The notes: generated by a model from the sequence alone, not told the origin. A stretch of DNA of 64,000 nucleotides from JAICNG01 sp035249985 (GCA_035249985.1 DATFFP010000091.1:1-64000), one strand, 5' to 3'; positions 24,552 through 32,754 are shown, numbered from the stretch's first letter. Translations and numbers: made by a program.

Positions 24552-25485
24552 CGTACTCGTCCACAATCGGTGAGCGCTCCATCCACACATCGCTGGCGGC
24601 GATCGCACGGACGGCTGGATGAAGCTCGCGACGACGCACGCTCTCCTCGCGCTCGTCGCGAAATTCCCATTCATTGACGTCGATGCTGAAGCTGAACCGG
24701 GAGATCAGTGTACCGCGCGTCACGCGCTCCCCCGTTCGCGGGCGGGTGGCTTCCTGCGACGCTCGACCGAGCAGCTCCTCGTGCACCCATCGAGGAATGG
24801 CGCCATCGATCTCCGGATACACATACAGGAAGATCTCGAGCTGTGCGAGCAGCAGAGGCCAGTGCTCGGCGACGCGCTCGAGCAGCCGTCCCCAGTTCAT
24901 CGCGTGCCCAACGCAGGCGATGAGATGGACGATGTCGCCCATATCCTGCCGATGCCGCTCATGGATGAAGAGCCGGTGCCACAGGAGCTCTTCCGCCGGA
25001 GCCACGCGCACGGGCGTCGCGGCGAGAATCGCCGGACGGCTGTTGCGATACCAGCCCTCATCGATCAGCGCGAGCCCGTTCCCCATGCCGAAGATCAAAT
25101 CGACGAACGGCTCTCCATCGATCGCCTTGGCGAGCCAGTGTGGTTGCTCGAGGCGCGTCGTGAAGCCAGCATTCCGAAGCACGCGCGCAGCCTCGATGGT
25201 GTGCTCCGGCTGCACGAAGACGTCCAGGTCCTTCGTGTCGCGGTAGATGCCGGTGTGCTCATAGATCGCGTAGGCACCGGCGACGACGTACGGGACGCCG
25301 CCCTCGTTGAGCGCGCGGAGCGCTCGCTTGTAGACCTCACGCTCCGCTTCGGGAACCCAGAAGTCCCCGTGCGTGACGGACTTCTTCTCTTCCTTGGTGA
25401 GGTTGTCCATCCGCGGGACGCGCGTGGCGCTCCCTCCGTCCTGCGCCATCAGCGCCGCCTTGGAAAGAGATTCCTCGCGATTCAA
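24529..25485 (-). CDS. Nucleotidyltransferase-fold protein
   Basis: A 318-residue soluble protein. Residues ~60-110 hold the minimal nucleotidyltransferase pattern: PYVVAGAYAIYEHTGIYRDT followed by KDLDVFV, where the DxD aspartates would bind metal. The C-terminal 200 residues are helical and not recognised. Possible starts are ATG 25485, 25449 and 25410. It precedes the phosphoesterase with overlapping ends, so a nucleotide-transfer/removal pair is conceivable but speculative. Confidence 0.75.
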   Translation of the reverse strand: MNREESLSKAALMAQDGGSATRVPRMDNLTKEEKKSVTHGDFWVPEAEREVYKRALRALNEGGVPYVVAGAYAIYEHTGIYRDTKDLDVFVQPEHTIEAARVLRNAGFTTRLEQPHWLAKAIDGEPFVDLIFGMGNGLALIDEGWYRNSRPAILAATPVRVAPAEELLWHRLFIHERHRQDMGDIVHLIACVGHAMNWGRLLERVAEHWPLLLAQLEIFLYVYPEIDGAIPRWVHEELLGRASQEATRPRTGERVTRGTLISRFSFSIDVNEWEFRDEREESVRRRELHPAVRAIAASDVWMERSPIVDEYDARVSHL

Positions 25486-25533
25486 AGCAAGGGTTGCGCC
25501 GTTAGCGAGGGCCTCGACGCCTCAACGGAAGCC

Positions 25534-26187
25534 TCAGTCATACGCGGCGCCTTCGTGAGGCGTGCCGGCCGAATCCATCGCGTCCGCCACCAGCGCCTCG
25601 AGGTCGAGCTCATGCGACGGCGTCACTCGCGCCTTGAGGACGACCTGCATTTCCCTGAGCGCATGCTCGGCCTCGGCCGGATCCGTCGAGGCGACACAGT
25701 CCGATGGCACGACGAGCGTGTAGTCCCGCATGTACGCGTCGTTGGCGGTGAAGAGCACGCAGATGTTCGCCTGCACTCCCGTCATGATCAGCGTGCGCGC
25801 GCCCAGGTAGTCGAGCAGGATATCGAGCTGTGTCGAGAAGAATCCGGAGTGCTTCGGCTTGAGGACGAAGTAGTCGTCCTTTTGCGGATGCAGAATCTCC
25901 GCGAGCGGCTGCCCCGGCACTCCGTCGTGCAGCACGTGGTCGAGCACCTGGTTCAGATCCGACTGCCATCGTCCGAAGTTGTCGTTCGCGTACACCGCGG
26001 GAATCCCGAGCTCCTTCGCCCGCCGCTTGAGCTCGGCGATGTTTCGAGCCATTGGCAGGGCGTGCTCCAGCAGCTGCTCCCCGTGGTCGAAGTCGAGCGC
26101 GTTGATGACATCGATGAGGATGAGCGCCACCGGCGACTTGTCCGGAGCGTTGCCGTGCAAATCAGGGTTTCGCGTCGCGTTCGTCAT
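25534..26187 (-). CDS. Isochorismatase-family cysteine hydrolase
   Basis: A 217-residue alpha/beta hydrolase of the isochorismatase/nicotinamidase superfamily. The catalytic triad is visible as Asp26 (LILIDVINALDF), a lysine in LKPKHSGFFST, and Cys143 in GVQANICVLFTANDAYMRDY. Members hydrolyse amides or isochorismate; the substrate here is unknown. The frame opens at 26259, but ATG 26187 overlaps the upstream stop as ATGA and gives a normal N-terminus. It follows the DUF421 pair and the small anchored protein in one operon. Confidence 0.9.
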   Translation of the reverse strand: MTNATRNPDLHGNAPDKSPVALILIDVINALDFDHGEQLLEHALPMARNIAELKRRAKELGIPAVYANDNFGRWQSDLNQVLDHVLHDGVPGQPLAEILHPQKDDYFVLKPKHSGFFSTQLDILLDYLGARTLIMTGVQANICVLFTANDAYMRDYTLVVPSDCVASTDPAEAEHALREMQVVLKARVTPSHELDLEALVADAMDSAGTPHEGAAYD

Positions 26188-26633
26188 CGCTCTACCTCGC
26201 GGCTCGCGCGCGGTGACGCGTCGATGGCGAGGACGTCCGCGGCGCGCACGACGGTCCACTCCCCTGACTCTCGAGCCAGAGATACCAGCGGCTCGGCGTT
26301 CGAACGCTCGCCCTTGATACGTGCACGTACGACGGTCGTGTCGCGCCCGCGCCTGGCGACCCTGCCCTCGACCTCCTGCAACTCGCCAATGCGCGCTCGG
26401 AACTCCGCGGATATTCGTCTCATCTCCGCGCTCGACGTCGCACGCTCGGCATCGCGGCTCAGCTTGTCGCGCGCCGCCCCGGTCTGCCCGAGCGCGAGTG
26501 CCCGAATGAATTCCTGCACCACGTTCTCGGGCGGCATCGCAAGGATCTCGTCGTCGCCGAGACCGAAAACCGCCCCCGCCACGAGGCCGAGCGAAAGCGC
26601 GACCAGGCCGACCGCCATCGCGAGATCCTTCAT
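26184..26633 (-). CDS. Small membrane-anchored protein of unknown function
   Basis: A 149-residue protein with an N-terminal hydrophobic anchor or signal (MAVGLVALSLGLVAGAVFGL). The remaining ~120 residues alternate helix and strand (ENVVQEFIRALALGQTGAAR, then VVRARIKGERSNAEPLVSLA), a pattern like NTF2-type or DUF4878-like exported domains; this is only a resemblance. ATG 26633 overlaps the stop of the DUF421 gene and its own stop overlaps the hydrolase start, so it is tightly coupled on both sides. Confidence 0.7.
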   Translation of the reverse strand: MKDLAMAVGLVALSLGLVAGAVFGLGDDEILAMPPENVVQEFIRALALGQTGAARDKLSRDAERATSSAEMRRISAEFRARIGELQEVEGRVARRGRDTTVVRARIKGERSNAEPLVSLARESGEWTVVRAADVLAIDASPRASREVER

Positions 26634-27145
26634 CCCCGCCTCTGCATTCGCGTCCTCACCCACTCGGCGTCGTTCCGCTGGGCAGGTTTCGCCCAATCAT
26701 GGAAGATGACCGCGAGAATCCCCTCCTCTTCGACCCGCGCCCTCTTGATCTCGGCCCATCGCGCGGCGGATATGCCGGCAAGCCGCAAGAGCGAGGCGAT
26801 CTCCTTTCGATTCATTCGCTCGCGTCGCATGGCATCACGCCGTGGAATGCCGTTCTGGAGCACAACCGGAGGTTCCCCTTCGATGAGATTCCAGAGTCGC
26901 AGATCGAGCATGGCCGCGAGAGCGATGAGGATCTGGAGGGTCCCGAGCGTGCCCGCCGCGACGATGAGCTGCGCGAACGGAACGGTCGCGAGCATGGCAT
27001 CGTCGACGAGATCGCCCATCATGATGGCGAGAACGAACTGCATGCCGGTTGCCTCCGAGAGCAGGCGCTTACCGGACACACGCAGGAGCACCAGCAGAAA
27101 GAGATAGGCAGCCACGGCACGGACAGCGATCGCGAGTACCGACAT
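26630..27145 (-). CDS. DUF421 (YetF-like) membrane protein, copy 2
   Basis: A 171-residue protein with three N-terminal transmembrane segments (residues ~3-20, ~38-55, ~60-80) and a cytoplasmic DUF421 domain. LLRVSGKRLLSEATGMQFVL and LMLGE-like IMMGDLVDDAM match the family, as does EGEPPVVLQNGIPRRDAMRR. The YetF family is of unsettled function. ATG 27145 begins one base after the stop of the other DUF421 gene. It differs strongly from that neighbour, so the duplication is old. Confidence 0.85.
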   Translation of the reverse strand: MSVLAIAVRAVAAYLFLLVLLRVSGKRLLSEATGMQFVLAIMMGDLVDDAMLATVPFAQLIVAAGTLGTLQILIALAAMLDLRLWNLIEGEPPVVLQNGIPRRDAMRRERMNRKEIASLLRLAGISAARWAEIKRARVEEEGILAVIFHDWAKPAQRNDAEWVRTRMQRRG

Positions 27146-27146
27146 G

Positions 27147-27734
27147 TTATTCCGCTCGGTCCAGCAGGTCCGGGCTATCCGTGCGGTGCTCCGGCATCGG
27201 CTCCTCGTCGCCGCCCGTGTCCGCACGTTTCTGCTCCTCCATCGCCAGACCGACGTCCGCCTTCTGGACCGGCTCCGCCCAGTCCTGTCGAATCACGCTC
27301 AAGTGACCGTTGTATTCGATGACGGCGACCTTGACCTCGCGGAGGTCATCCACCCCGTGCAGTCGGAGCTCCGAGAGCACGTCCTTCTCGTTCATTCGCT
27401 CGGCGCGCATCCCGGGATAATGGAGCTGACCTTTCTCGAGCACGACCGTGGGTGACCCCTCGAGGAGATGACCGAAGCCGTGATCCCAGTAGGTCAGCCA
27501 GGAATTTCCGTAGTGCAACAGGGCGATGATGCCTATCGCGACGAAGCCGTGCGCCATGGACACGCTGCCATAGATGATCTCATCGACGACCTCGCCAAGC
27601 ATGAGGGCGACGAGGAAGTCGAAGGCGCTGAAGCTTCCGATCGTGCGTTTTCCGGAAAGGCGAATGACGGCGAGCATCACGGCGTAGACCGCAACCGCGC
27701 GCGCCGCCGTCAGCGCCAGGTCCCTCGGGTCCAT
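27147..27734 (-). CDS. DUF421 (YetF-like) membrane protein, copy 1
   Basis: A 195-residue protein and first gene of the minus-strand operon. It has three transmembrane segments and the family text LAVIRLSGKRTIGSFSAFDF, LMLGEVVDEIIYG and LEGSPTVVLEKGQLHYPGMR. The C-terminal 35 residues are acidic and probably disordered. The frame is open through the tmRNA gene to 28067, but the family begins at MDPRDLALTAAR; GGAG precedes ATG 27734. Two different YetF paralogues side by side may form a heteromeric complex (inference). Confidence 0.88.
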   Translation of the reverse strand: MDPRDLALTAARAVAVYAVMLAVIRLSGKRTIGSFSAFDFLVALMLGEVVDEIIYGSVSMAHGFVAIGIIALLHYGNSWLTYWDHGFGHLLEGSPTVVLEKGQLHYPGMRAERMNEKDVLSELRLHGVDDLREVKVAVIEYNGHLSVIRQDWAEPVQKADVGLAMEEQKRADTGGDEEPMPEHRTDSPDLLDRAE

Positions 27735-27851
27735 GGATGTCTCCGTCCGGGTGTCGGCTAGCCAACGGGAATGGGTGTACCGCGTCGGTCGGGGGTGCAG
27801 GAAGTGTGCGAACCAGCGCAGCACCGGGATCGGCGCGGGCGAAGAGGATTC
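27735..27851. other. Leader region between tmRNA terminator and the DUF421 operon
   Basis: This 117-base stretch holds no convincing coding frame. A GGAG ribosome site precedes ATG 27734. No clean -35/-10 pair was found on the minus strand, so the DUF421 promoter is unplaced. Confidence 0.4.
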
Positions 27852-27888
27852 AAAAAAAAACGACGCCGGGTCGTTAGACCCGGCGTCG
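27852..27888 (-). terminator. Rho-independent terminator of ssrA
   Basis: On the minus strand an 11-bp perfect stem, CGACGCCGGGT with ACCCGGCGTCG (27861-27871 with 27878-27888), closes a 6-base loop. Nine T residues follow. It starts 11 bases after the tmRNA 3' end. Confidence 0.95.
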
Positions 27889-27898
27889 CTTGTCTTGA

Positions 27899-28250
27899 TG
27901 GAGGCGCGGGGAATTGAACCCCGGTCCGAGAATGGATCCACCACAGCGTCTACGTGCGTAGTCTGCCATTGAATGTCTCCGAACGCTGGCCGGCAGACAG
28001 CCCACTTTCGGATAAGTCTCTCTTGATCTCGCTCGACGCCTGGAGACGCGACGTTAAGCCAGCCCAAATTTGCGATACCCGAAAGACGCCTTAGGCGAGC
28101 TTCTTACCGGGCAGGTGCATAACTAAAAGTTACGCAGCCAGAGCCATGTTAGAGTTGGCAGTTGTGAATCGTCCCGAGGGATTTACCAGGGCTCGAGGAC
28201 CTGGGCACGCGGCCACGGCTTCACCGACCCCGTCGAAGCCAGTCGCCCCC
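27899..28250 (-). ncRNA. ssrA: Transfer-messenger RNA (tmRNA)
   Basis: tmRNA with SmpB rescues stalled ribosomes and tags the nascent chain for proteolysis. The 5' end GGGGGCGACTGGCTTCGACG is the standard tmRNA opening. The acceptor stem pairs it with CGCCTCC at 27906-27900 (7 bp with one G-U). The T-loop region GGGGTTCAATTCCCC is intact. The tag frame lies at 28159-28130 and reads ANSNMALAA then TAA, ending in the ALAA degron expected by ClpXP. After the discriminator A the genome has TCA, not CCA, so the CCA end must be added. One-piece, about 352 nt. Confidence 0.97.
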
Positions 28251-28259
28251 GTAGCAACA

Positions 28260-28288
28260 ATTCTAGCGAGTCGGCCGCCCGGAGTCAA
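28260..28288 (-). promoter_or_regulatory. Promoter of ssrA
   Basis: TTGACT (28288-28283) and TAGAAT (28265-28260) on the minus strand are spaced exactly 17 bp. They lie 10 bases before the mature tmRNA 5' end, so only a very short 5' trailer needs removal, probably by RNase P. Confidence 0.9.
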
Positions 28289-28325
28289 CGACCGACTGGC
28301 TCTCGTGGCAAGCCCGCTAAGCTTT

Positions 28326-30413
28326 CTAAAGTGTTGTGTTGGCGCCTGTTACTTCGGCTATCTTCACGCAGTTTCTTCCTCCACGCTTGGCCTCGTACAG
28401 GGCCCGGTCCGCGGCGGGGAAAAGGGTGTCCCTGCTACCCGTGCTCGCCGGATACGTCGCGACACCGAACGACGCGGTGACGTCGATTTCTCGCGCGCCA
28501 AGTCGGACCGGCTGTGAGCTCAGTAGGGTGCGGAGTCGCTCCGCGACTTCCCGCGCCCCGGTGAGATCCGTCTGCGGCAGCAGGATTGCCATCTCTTCGC
28601 CTCCGTATCGCGCGCACAAGTCTATGTCGGCCCGGAGGGCGCCGCCCAGCACCCGAGCGGCGTGGCGCAGCACGGCGTCGCCCGCGTCGTGCCCATGCTC
28701 GTCGTTCACCCGCTTGAAGTGATCGAGGTCGGCCAGGAGCAGCGACACTGGCCGCTGGAATCGATCGCTCTCGGCCAGGAGGGTCGACAGCCGCTCATCG
28801 AAGGTCCGCCGGTTTGCCAGCCCGGTGAGCGCGTCCTTTCGGGCCAGGTCGTGCTGACGGGAAAACTCCTCTGCGGTACGCAGGGAAAGCGATGCCACGC
28901 GCGCGAGGAGTCGAACCGTATCGACCTCGCGATCGACGACCTGCCGCGGCGAGTCCCCTTCGATGACGATCGCTCCAAGCACCGAATGATCCCGTCGCAA
29001 CGGGATGACCGCGAGCGATCCGATTCGACGCCGGGGCTCGGTATCGGAGAACACGGCCGTCCGCAGCGCGGCACGCTGAGCATCCTCGAACACGAACAGC
29101 TGATCGTTGCGGCACGCCCGCGCGACGAGCGAATCGGCGCCAAGGGGGTAACCCTCTCTAAGCCCAAAGCTTTCCGAGGCGCTCCGCACTACTCCGGTGC
29201 CCGCGGCGGCATCCCAGGCGACGAACGCCGATCGCGATGCACTCGTGACCTGAAGCGACGTCTCACATACCGATCGTGCCAACGTGTCCATCATGACGCT
29301 TCCCTGAATACGCTCGGCGGCATCGATGATCGCGCGAACATCGGCGGCGCGACGGGCAGTGAGGTGACGAACCTCGAGGAGGCCGAGGAGAGTTCCGAGA
29401 TGAGTGCCGTGACGGCGGACCCAGTTCTTCAGCTCCTCGTCCGGCAGCGCCGCACCGGCGGTTACCGTCACGCTCAACGCGCCGAAGAGGCGATCTCCCT
29501 CCTCCACCGGAGCGGCGACCACGATCCCGCCATGCTCGAGCTGAGCTGCCAACGCCATTCGCTGAGAGCCGGCCCATTGAACGAGCGGTACGCCCTCACG
29601 CTCGGGAAAGAGCGCCGGCTCGTCAGGCGAAACCGTGGACCACGCGGCCGGCTCCATGCGCTCGTTCTCTTCCGAGAGACGCCAGTAAATGACTTCGTCG
29701 GCGCAGAGGCTGTCTCGTATGTCCCGTAGGTATCGGCTGGCGATGTGCAGATGGACCATGCCGATGGCTGCGTCTCGCTCCGAAACCGCATCACGTCGAA
29801 GGTCGCTCGCGACCGCCGTCGAGCCACGCGGCGTTGGGCGGCGGTGAAGGAATCCCTGCACGCGCCGCATTCGCTGGCGGTCGACCTCGACGTCCCCCGC
29901 GATCTTGCGCGCGTACCAGAGAGGCCCCACCGCGATCGCCGTCAACAGCGTGGCGGCGGTGAGGATCGGGACCGCTTGAGGGGGGCGTCCCAGCGCAAGA
30001 TCGGCGAGCGCTATTGCGGCGACGGAGAGGGCTGCGGCCACGACCCCGGCGCGATACCCTAACGTCGCCGTGACGCTGATGAGGAGCAGGCCCACGATCG
30101 CCAGCGCTGGCGAATGAACGCCTCCGCTCCCTGTCACCACGAGAAATGCGGGTGCGGAGAGAAGGGTGACGATGTGGATAACTCGGCCGCGAAGCGCCGC
30201 CGGAATGGCGCCGGCCGCAGTTCCACCGGCGATCGTCAGGGCGACGAGGAGGGCGCCGAGGGCCGGCCACCCAAATCGGGCGCCCGCGGCGAGCTCCAAC
30301 CGTGCGGCGGGATGAACGAAAATCGCGGCGGTCGCGAGCCAGAGCGCGACCGCCGCGACGGAGGTCCAGCGATGTTGTGCGATGCTACGAATGAGTGATG
30401 CGCGAAGCGGCAT
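28326..30413 (-). CDS. Diguanylate cyclase with membrane sensor and GAF domains
   Basis: A 695-residue cyclic-di-GMP synthase. The N-terminal ~175 residues hold five to six transmembrane segments. Two GAF-like regions follow (residues ~215-345 and ~365-515). The GGDEF domain occupies ~520-685, with RKDALTGLANRRTFDERL, LLLADLDHFKRVNDEHGHDAGD and the active site ARYGGEEM (604-608, Met for the usual Phe). The inhibitory RxxD site is not in its standard place (RADIDLCARY), so product inhibition may be weak. The start overlaps larB by 29 bp. Confidence 0.93.
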   Translation of the reverse strand: MPLRASLIRSIAQHRWTSVAAVALWLATAAIFVHPAARLELAAGARFGWPALGALLVALTIAGGTAAGAIPAALRGRVIHIVTLLSAPAFLVVTGSGGVHSPALAIVGLLLISVTATLGYRAGVVAAALSVAAIALADLALGRPPQAVPILTAATLLTAIAVGPLWYARKIAGDVEVDRQRMRRVQGFLHRRPTPRGSTAVASDLRRDAVSERDAAIGMVHLHIASRYLRDIRDSLCADEVIYWRLSEENERMEPAAWSTVSPDEPALFPEREGVPLVQWAGSQRMALAAQLEHGGIVVAAPVEEGDRLFGALSVTVTAGAALPDEELKNWVRRHGTHLGTLLGLLEVRHLTARRAADVRAIIDAAERIQGSVMMDTLARSVCETSLQVTSASRSAFVAWDAAAGTGVVRSASESFGLREGYPLGADSLVARACRNDQLFVFEDAQRAALRTAVFSDTEPRRRIGSLAVIPLRRDHSVLGAIVIEGDSPRQVVDREVDTVRLLARVASLSLRTAEEFSRQHDLARKDALTGLANRRTFDERLSTLLAESDRFQRPVSLLLADLDHFKRVNDEHGHDAGDAVLRHAARVLGGALRADIDLCARYGGEEMAILLPQTDLTGAREVAERLRTLLSSQPVRLGAREIDVTASFGVATYPASTGSRDTLFPAADRALYEAKRGGRNCVKIAEVTGANTTL

Positions 30414-31134
30414 AGGCGGCGCCGAACCCGTTGTCGATGTTGACGACAGTCACTCCGGCGGCGCAACTGTTCAACATCCCGAGCAGCGCGGCGATCCCGC
30501 CGAAGCTTGCGCCGTATCCGACGCTCGTGGGGACGGCGATCACCGGGACACGAACGATCCCACCGACGACCGAGGGGAGCGCGCCCTCCATGCCCGCGAC
30601 AACGATCACCACGGCCGCTCGCGTGAGGACATCGCTGCGCGACAGGAGCCGGTGAATTCCCGCAACGCCGACATCCGTTAGGCGCTCGACACAATTTCCC
30701 AGCGCACGCAGCGTGACCGCCGCTTCCTCGGCGACCGGAAGATCGCTGGTGCCGGCGGTGACGACGAGGACCGTTCCCGTCCCTTGAGGAACTTCTTTAT
30801 CAGGCTGAAGGTAAACGGTTCTTCCCAAATCGTTTAGCTCCACTGCTGGAATCCGCTCAGCGAGCGCGCGACGGACGTTCGCGTCAGCGCGAGTCACGAG
30901 AAAGCCGTCGCGCCGCGCCGCGATGCGGTCGGCGATCTCGACGACCTGCTCCGTCGTCTTACCGGCGGCGAGGATGACCTCGGGGAACCCGAGGCGCACG
31001 GCCCGGTGGTGATCGATGGTCGCGAAGCCGAGGTCTTCCAGCGGAGAGACGGCGAGAGCGTCGGCAGCTACGTCAGCAGCCAGGTCGCCTGCCGCGACGC
31101 GACGCAGCAGGTCGAGCGCGCGATCACGGTTCAC
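30385..31134 (-). CDS. larB: LarB-type carboxylase (nicotinic acid adenine dinucleotide carboxylase), AIR-carboxylase fold
   Basis: LarB carboxylates and hydrolyses nicotinic acid adenine dinucleotide, the first step to the nickel-pincer cofactor of lactate racemase-like enzymes. The 249-residue protein has the N-terminal DHHRAVRLGFPEVILAAGKT and the PurE-like core VVTAGTSDLPVAEEAA, VVAGMEGALPSVVGG and ALLGMLNSCAAGVTVVNIDN. The frame is open to 31515, but GTG 31134 overlaps the dusB stop and starts the family-typical N-terminus. No larC, larE or larA is present here, so the rest of the pathway is elsewhere or absent. Confidence 0.88.
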   Translation of the reverse strand: MNRDRALDLLRRVAAGDLAADVAADALAVSPLEDLGFATIDHHRAVRLGFPEVILAAGKTTEQVVEIADRIAARRDGFLVTRADANVRRALAERIPAVELNDLGRTVYLQPDKEVPQGTGTVLVVTAGTSDLPVAEEAAVTLRALGNCVERLTDVGVAGIHRLLSRSDVLTRAAVVIVVAGMEGALPSVVGGIVRVPVIAVPTSVGYGASFGGIAALLGMLNSCAAGVTVVNIDNGFGAAYAASRITHS

Positions 31135-32171
31135 GCCGGGACGGGCACTCGCTCGCCGGTCACGCTCTCCGCCGCGTCGAGTTCGGCGAGCTCGCCGCGC
31201 CGCATTTGGTCGAGATACGACGCAAAGATCCCCTCGACCTGACCGAGGGAGTCGACCGCGTGTAGCTGGCGCCTGAGGTCGGCGGAATGCGGAACGCCCT
31301 TCACATACCAGCCCAGGTGCTTCCGGAACTCGATCGCCGCGCCTCGCGGATCCTGCTCGTACGCTTCCGCCATCCGTGCATGCTCGATCGCGATGGCGAA
31401 GCGCTCCGCGACGGGCGGCGCAGGGGGCATGGGTTGGCCCTCCAGCAGCGCGCGCGCCTGGGTGAATACCCAGGGCTGGCCGAACGATCCGCGGGCGATC
31501 ATGACGCCGGCACACCCGGTGTGCTCACGCATGCGGAGCGCGTCCTCGGCGGTCTTGATGTCGCCGTTGCCGAGGACCGGAATGTCGAGGGCGTCGACAA
31601 CGGCAGCAATCTCATCCCAGCTCGCGGCGCCGGTGTACATTTGCGTCCGCGTGCGCGGATGCAGCGCGAGCACGCGAGCGCCGGCGTCCTGGCAGCGAAG
31701 CGCGATCGCCACCGGGTCTCGCATTTCCTCGCTCCAGCCGCTGCGAATCTTGACCGTCACCGGGAGATGCGTCGCGCCCGACACGGCGCGAATGACTCCC
31801 TCGACGAGCGACAGGTCCTTGAGGCAGCCCGAGCCGCCGTTGCGCCTCACGACCTTCTTCACCGGACATCCAAAGTTGATGTCGATGAACTCCGGCGCGA
31901 ACACGTCCGTGACGAGCGCAGCCGCGTCACCCATGGCGCCGGGATCGGACCCGAAGATCTGCACGCCAATGGGTCGCTCGTCGCTGCCAAAGCGGAGCTT
32001 CGCGATTGTGGCTTCGTTCTCCCGACGAATCCCCTCGGCGGAGAGAAACTCCGTCACGACCACGTCAGCGCCAAAGCGGCGGCAGAGTCGGCGGAACGGC
32101 GACTCGGACACGCCTGCCATCGGCGCGAGGTAGAGCGGCACCCGGTACGGGAGCGCGAATGGAAACGACAT
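31131..32171 (-). CDS. dusB: tRNA-dihydrouridine synthase
   Basis: Dus enzymes reduce uridines in tRNA with FMN and NADPH. The 346-residue protein has YLAPMAGVSESPFRRLCRR, GVQIFGSDP, DINFGCPVKKVVRRNGGSG with the catalytic Cys shortly after, KIRSGW, LHPRTRTQMYTG and PVLGNGDI. DusB is the closest subtype by look, but subtype is not certain. ATG 32171 (MSFPFALPY) is preferred; it sits eight bases after a -10-like box, suggesting a leaderless message. The frame is open to 32255. Confidence 0.92.
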   Translation of the reverse strand: MSFPFALPYRVPLYLAPMAGVSESPFRRLCRRFGADVVVTEFLSAEGIRRENEATIAKLRFGSDERPIGVQIFGSDPGAMGDAAALVTDVFAPEFIDINFGCPVKKVVRRNGGSGCLKDLSLVEGVIRAVSGATHLPVTVKIRSGWSEEMRDPVAIALRCQDAGARVLALHPRTRTQMYTGAASWDEIAAVVDALDIPVLGNGDIKTAEDALRMREHTGCAGVMIARGSFGQPWVFTQARALLEGQPMPPAPPVAERFAIAIEHARMAEAYEQDPRGAAIEFRKHLGWYVKGVPHSADLRRQLHAVDSLGQVEGIFASYLDQMRRGELAELDAAESVTGERVPVPA

Positions 32172-32179
32172 GTCGATGC

Positions 32180-32208
32180 AAGCTAACGCTGCGGCGAAGT
32201 GCATGCAA
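32180..32208 (-). promoter_or_regulatory. Candidate dusB promoter (leaderless arrangement)
   Basis: On the minus strand TTGCAT (32208-32203) and TAGCTT (32185-32180) are spaced 17 bp. Only eight bases separate the -10 from ATG 32171, so transcription would start at or within a base or two of the ATG. Confidence 0.5.
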
Positions 32209-32217
32209 CGACATGAT

Positions 32218-32246
32218 TTGACAGCGCTTACAGACTCCGGTATGTT
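32218..32246 (+). promoter_or_regulatory. ptsN promoter
   Basis: TTGACA (32218-32223) and TATGTT (32241-32246) are spaced 17 bp. The expected start near 32253 gives a leader of about 42 bases before ATG 32295. The -35 is a perfect consensus. Confidence 0.85.
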
Positions 32247-32294
32247 GCGCGGCACCCCTCGCTCATTCCCCTTCAGCGCCTGGCGCGCCCATTC

Positions 32295-32747
32295 ATGGAA
32301 CTGCGTGAGTTCTTCTCCGACGATGCGATCAAGCTCGAGCTCGACGGGAGCACGAAAGACGAGATCCTGAAGGAGCTCATCGGCCTGCTCAAGCTCGACG
32401 AGAAATCGGAGGGGATGCTGTTCAAGATGCTAAAGCGCCGCGAGAACCTCGGGTCCACCGGAATCGGCCGGGGAATCGCCATCCCACACTGCCGCTCGCT
32501 CGTGGTGAGCAAGTTGCGCGTGGCGTTCGGCCGCAAGCGGCAGGGAATCGACTTCAAGGCGATCGACGAGAAGCCGGTGAATTTCTTCTTCCTGATCGTC
32601 GCGCCGCCACTCGAGGTCTCCAACCAGTATTTGCCCGTCCTCGGCAAGATCGCTCAGTTCTCGAAGGAGACCGACGTACCCCAGCGCCTGATGTCGATCA
32701 CGACGCCGGCGGAGTTCATGGCGCTATTGCAGGAGAAGGGAGTGTAG
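32295..32747 (+). CDS. ptsN: PTS EIIA-type protein, nitrogen-PTS family
   Basis: A 150-residue EIIA-fructose/PtsN-type phosphocarrier of the regulatory PTS. The phosphorylated histidine is His65 in GRGIAIPHCRS, and the C-terminal QRLMSITTPAEFMALLQEKG fits the fold. No sugar permease domain or EI/HPr gene is nearby, so a regulatory role is likely. It is a single-gene transcript with its own promoter and ends at the palindromic element that separates it from guaA. Confidence 0.88.
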   Translation: MELREFFSDDAIKLELDGSTKDEILKELIGLLKLDEKSEGMLFKMLKRRENLGSTGIGRGIAIPHCRSLVVSKLRVAFGRKRQGIDFKAIDEKPVNFFFLIVAPPLEVSNQYLPVLGKIAQFSKETDVPQRLMSITTPAEFMALLQEKGV

Positions 32748-32754
32748 TGGGAGC

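Noticed and set aside
24619..26709. Long plus-strand frame (696 codons) across the nucleotidyltransferase, hydrolase and anchored-protein genes
   Set aside because: It spans three real minus-strand genes with overlapping start/stop signals and has a composition typical of antisense frames.
27735..28067. 111-residue N-terminal extension of the DUF421 gene
   Set aside because: It passes through the tmRNA terminator and tmRNA 3' half and lacks family similarity; the protein starts at ATG 27734.
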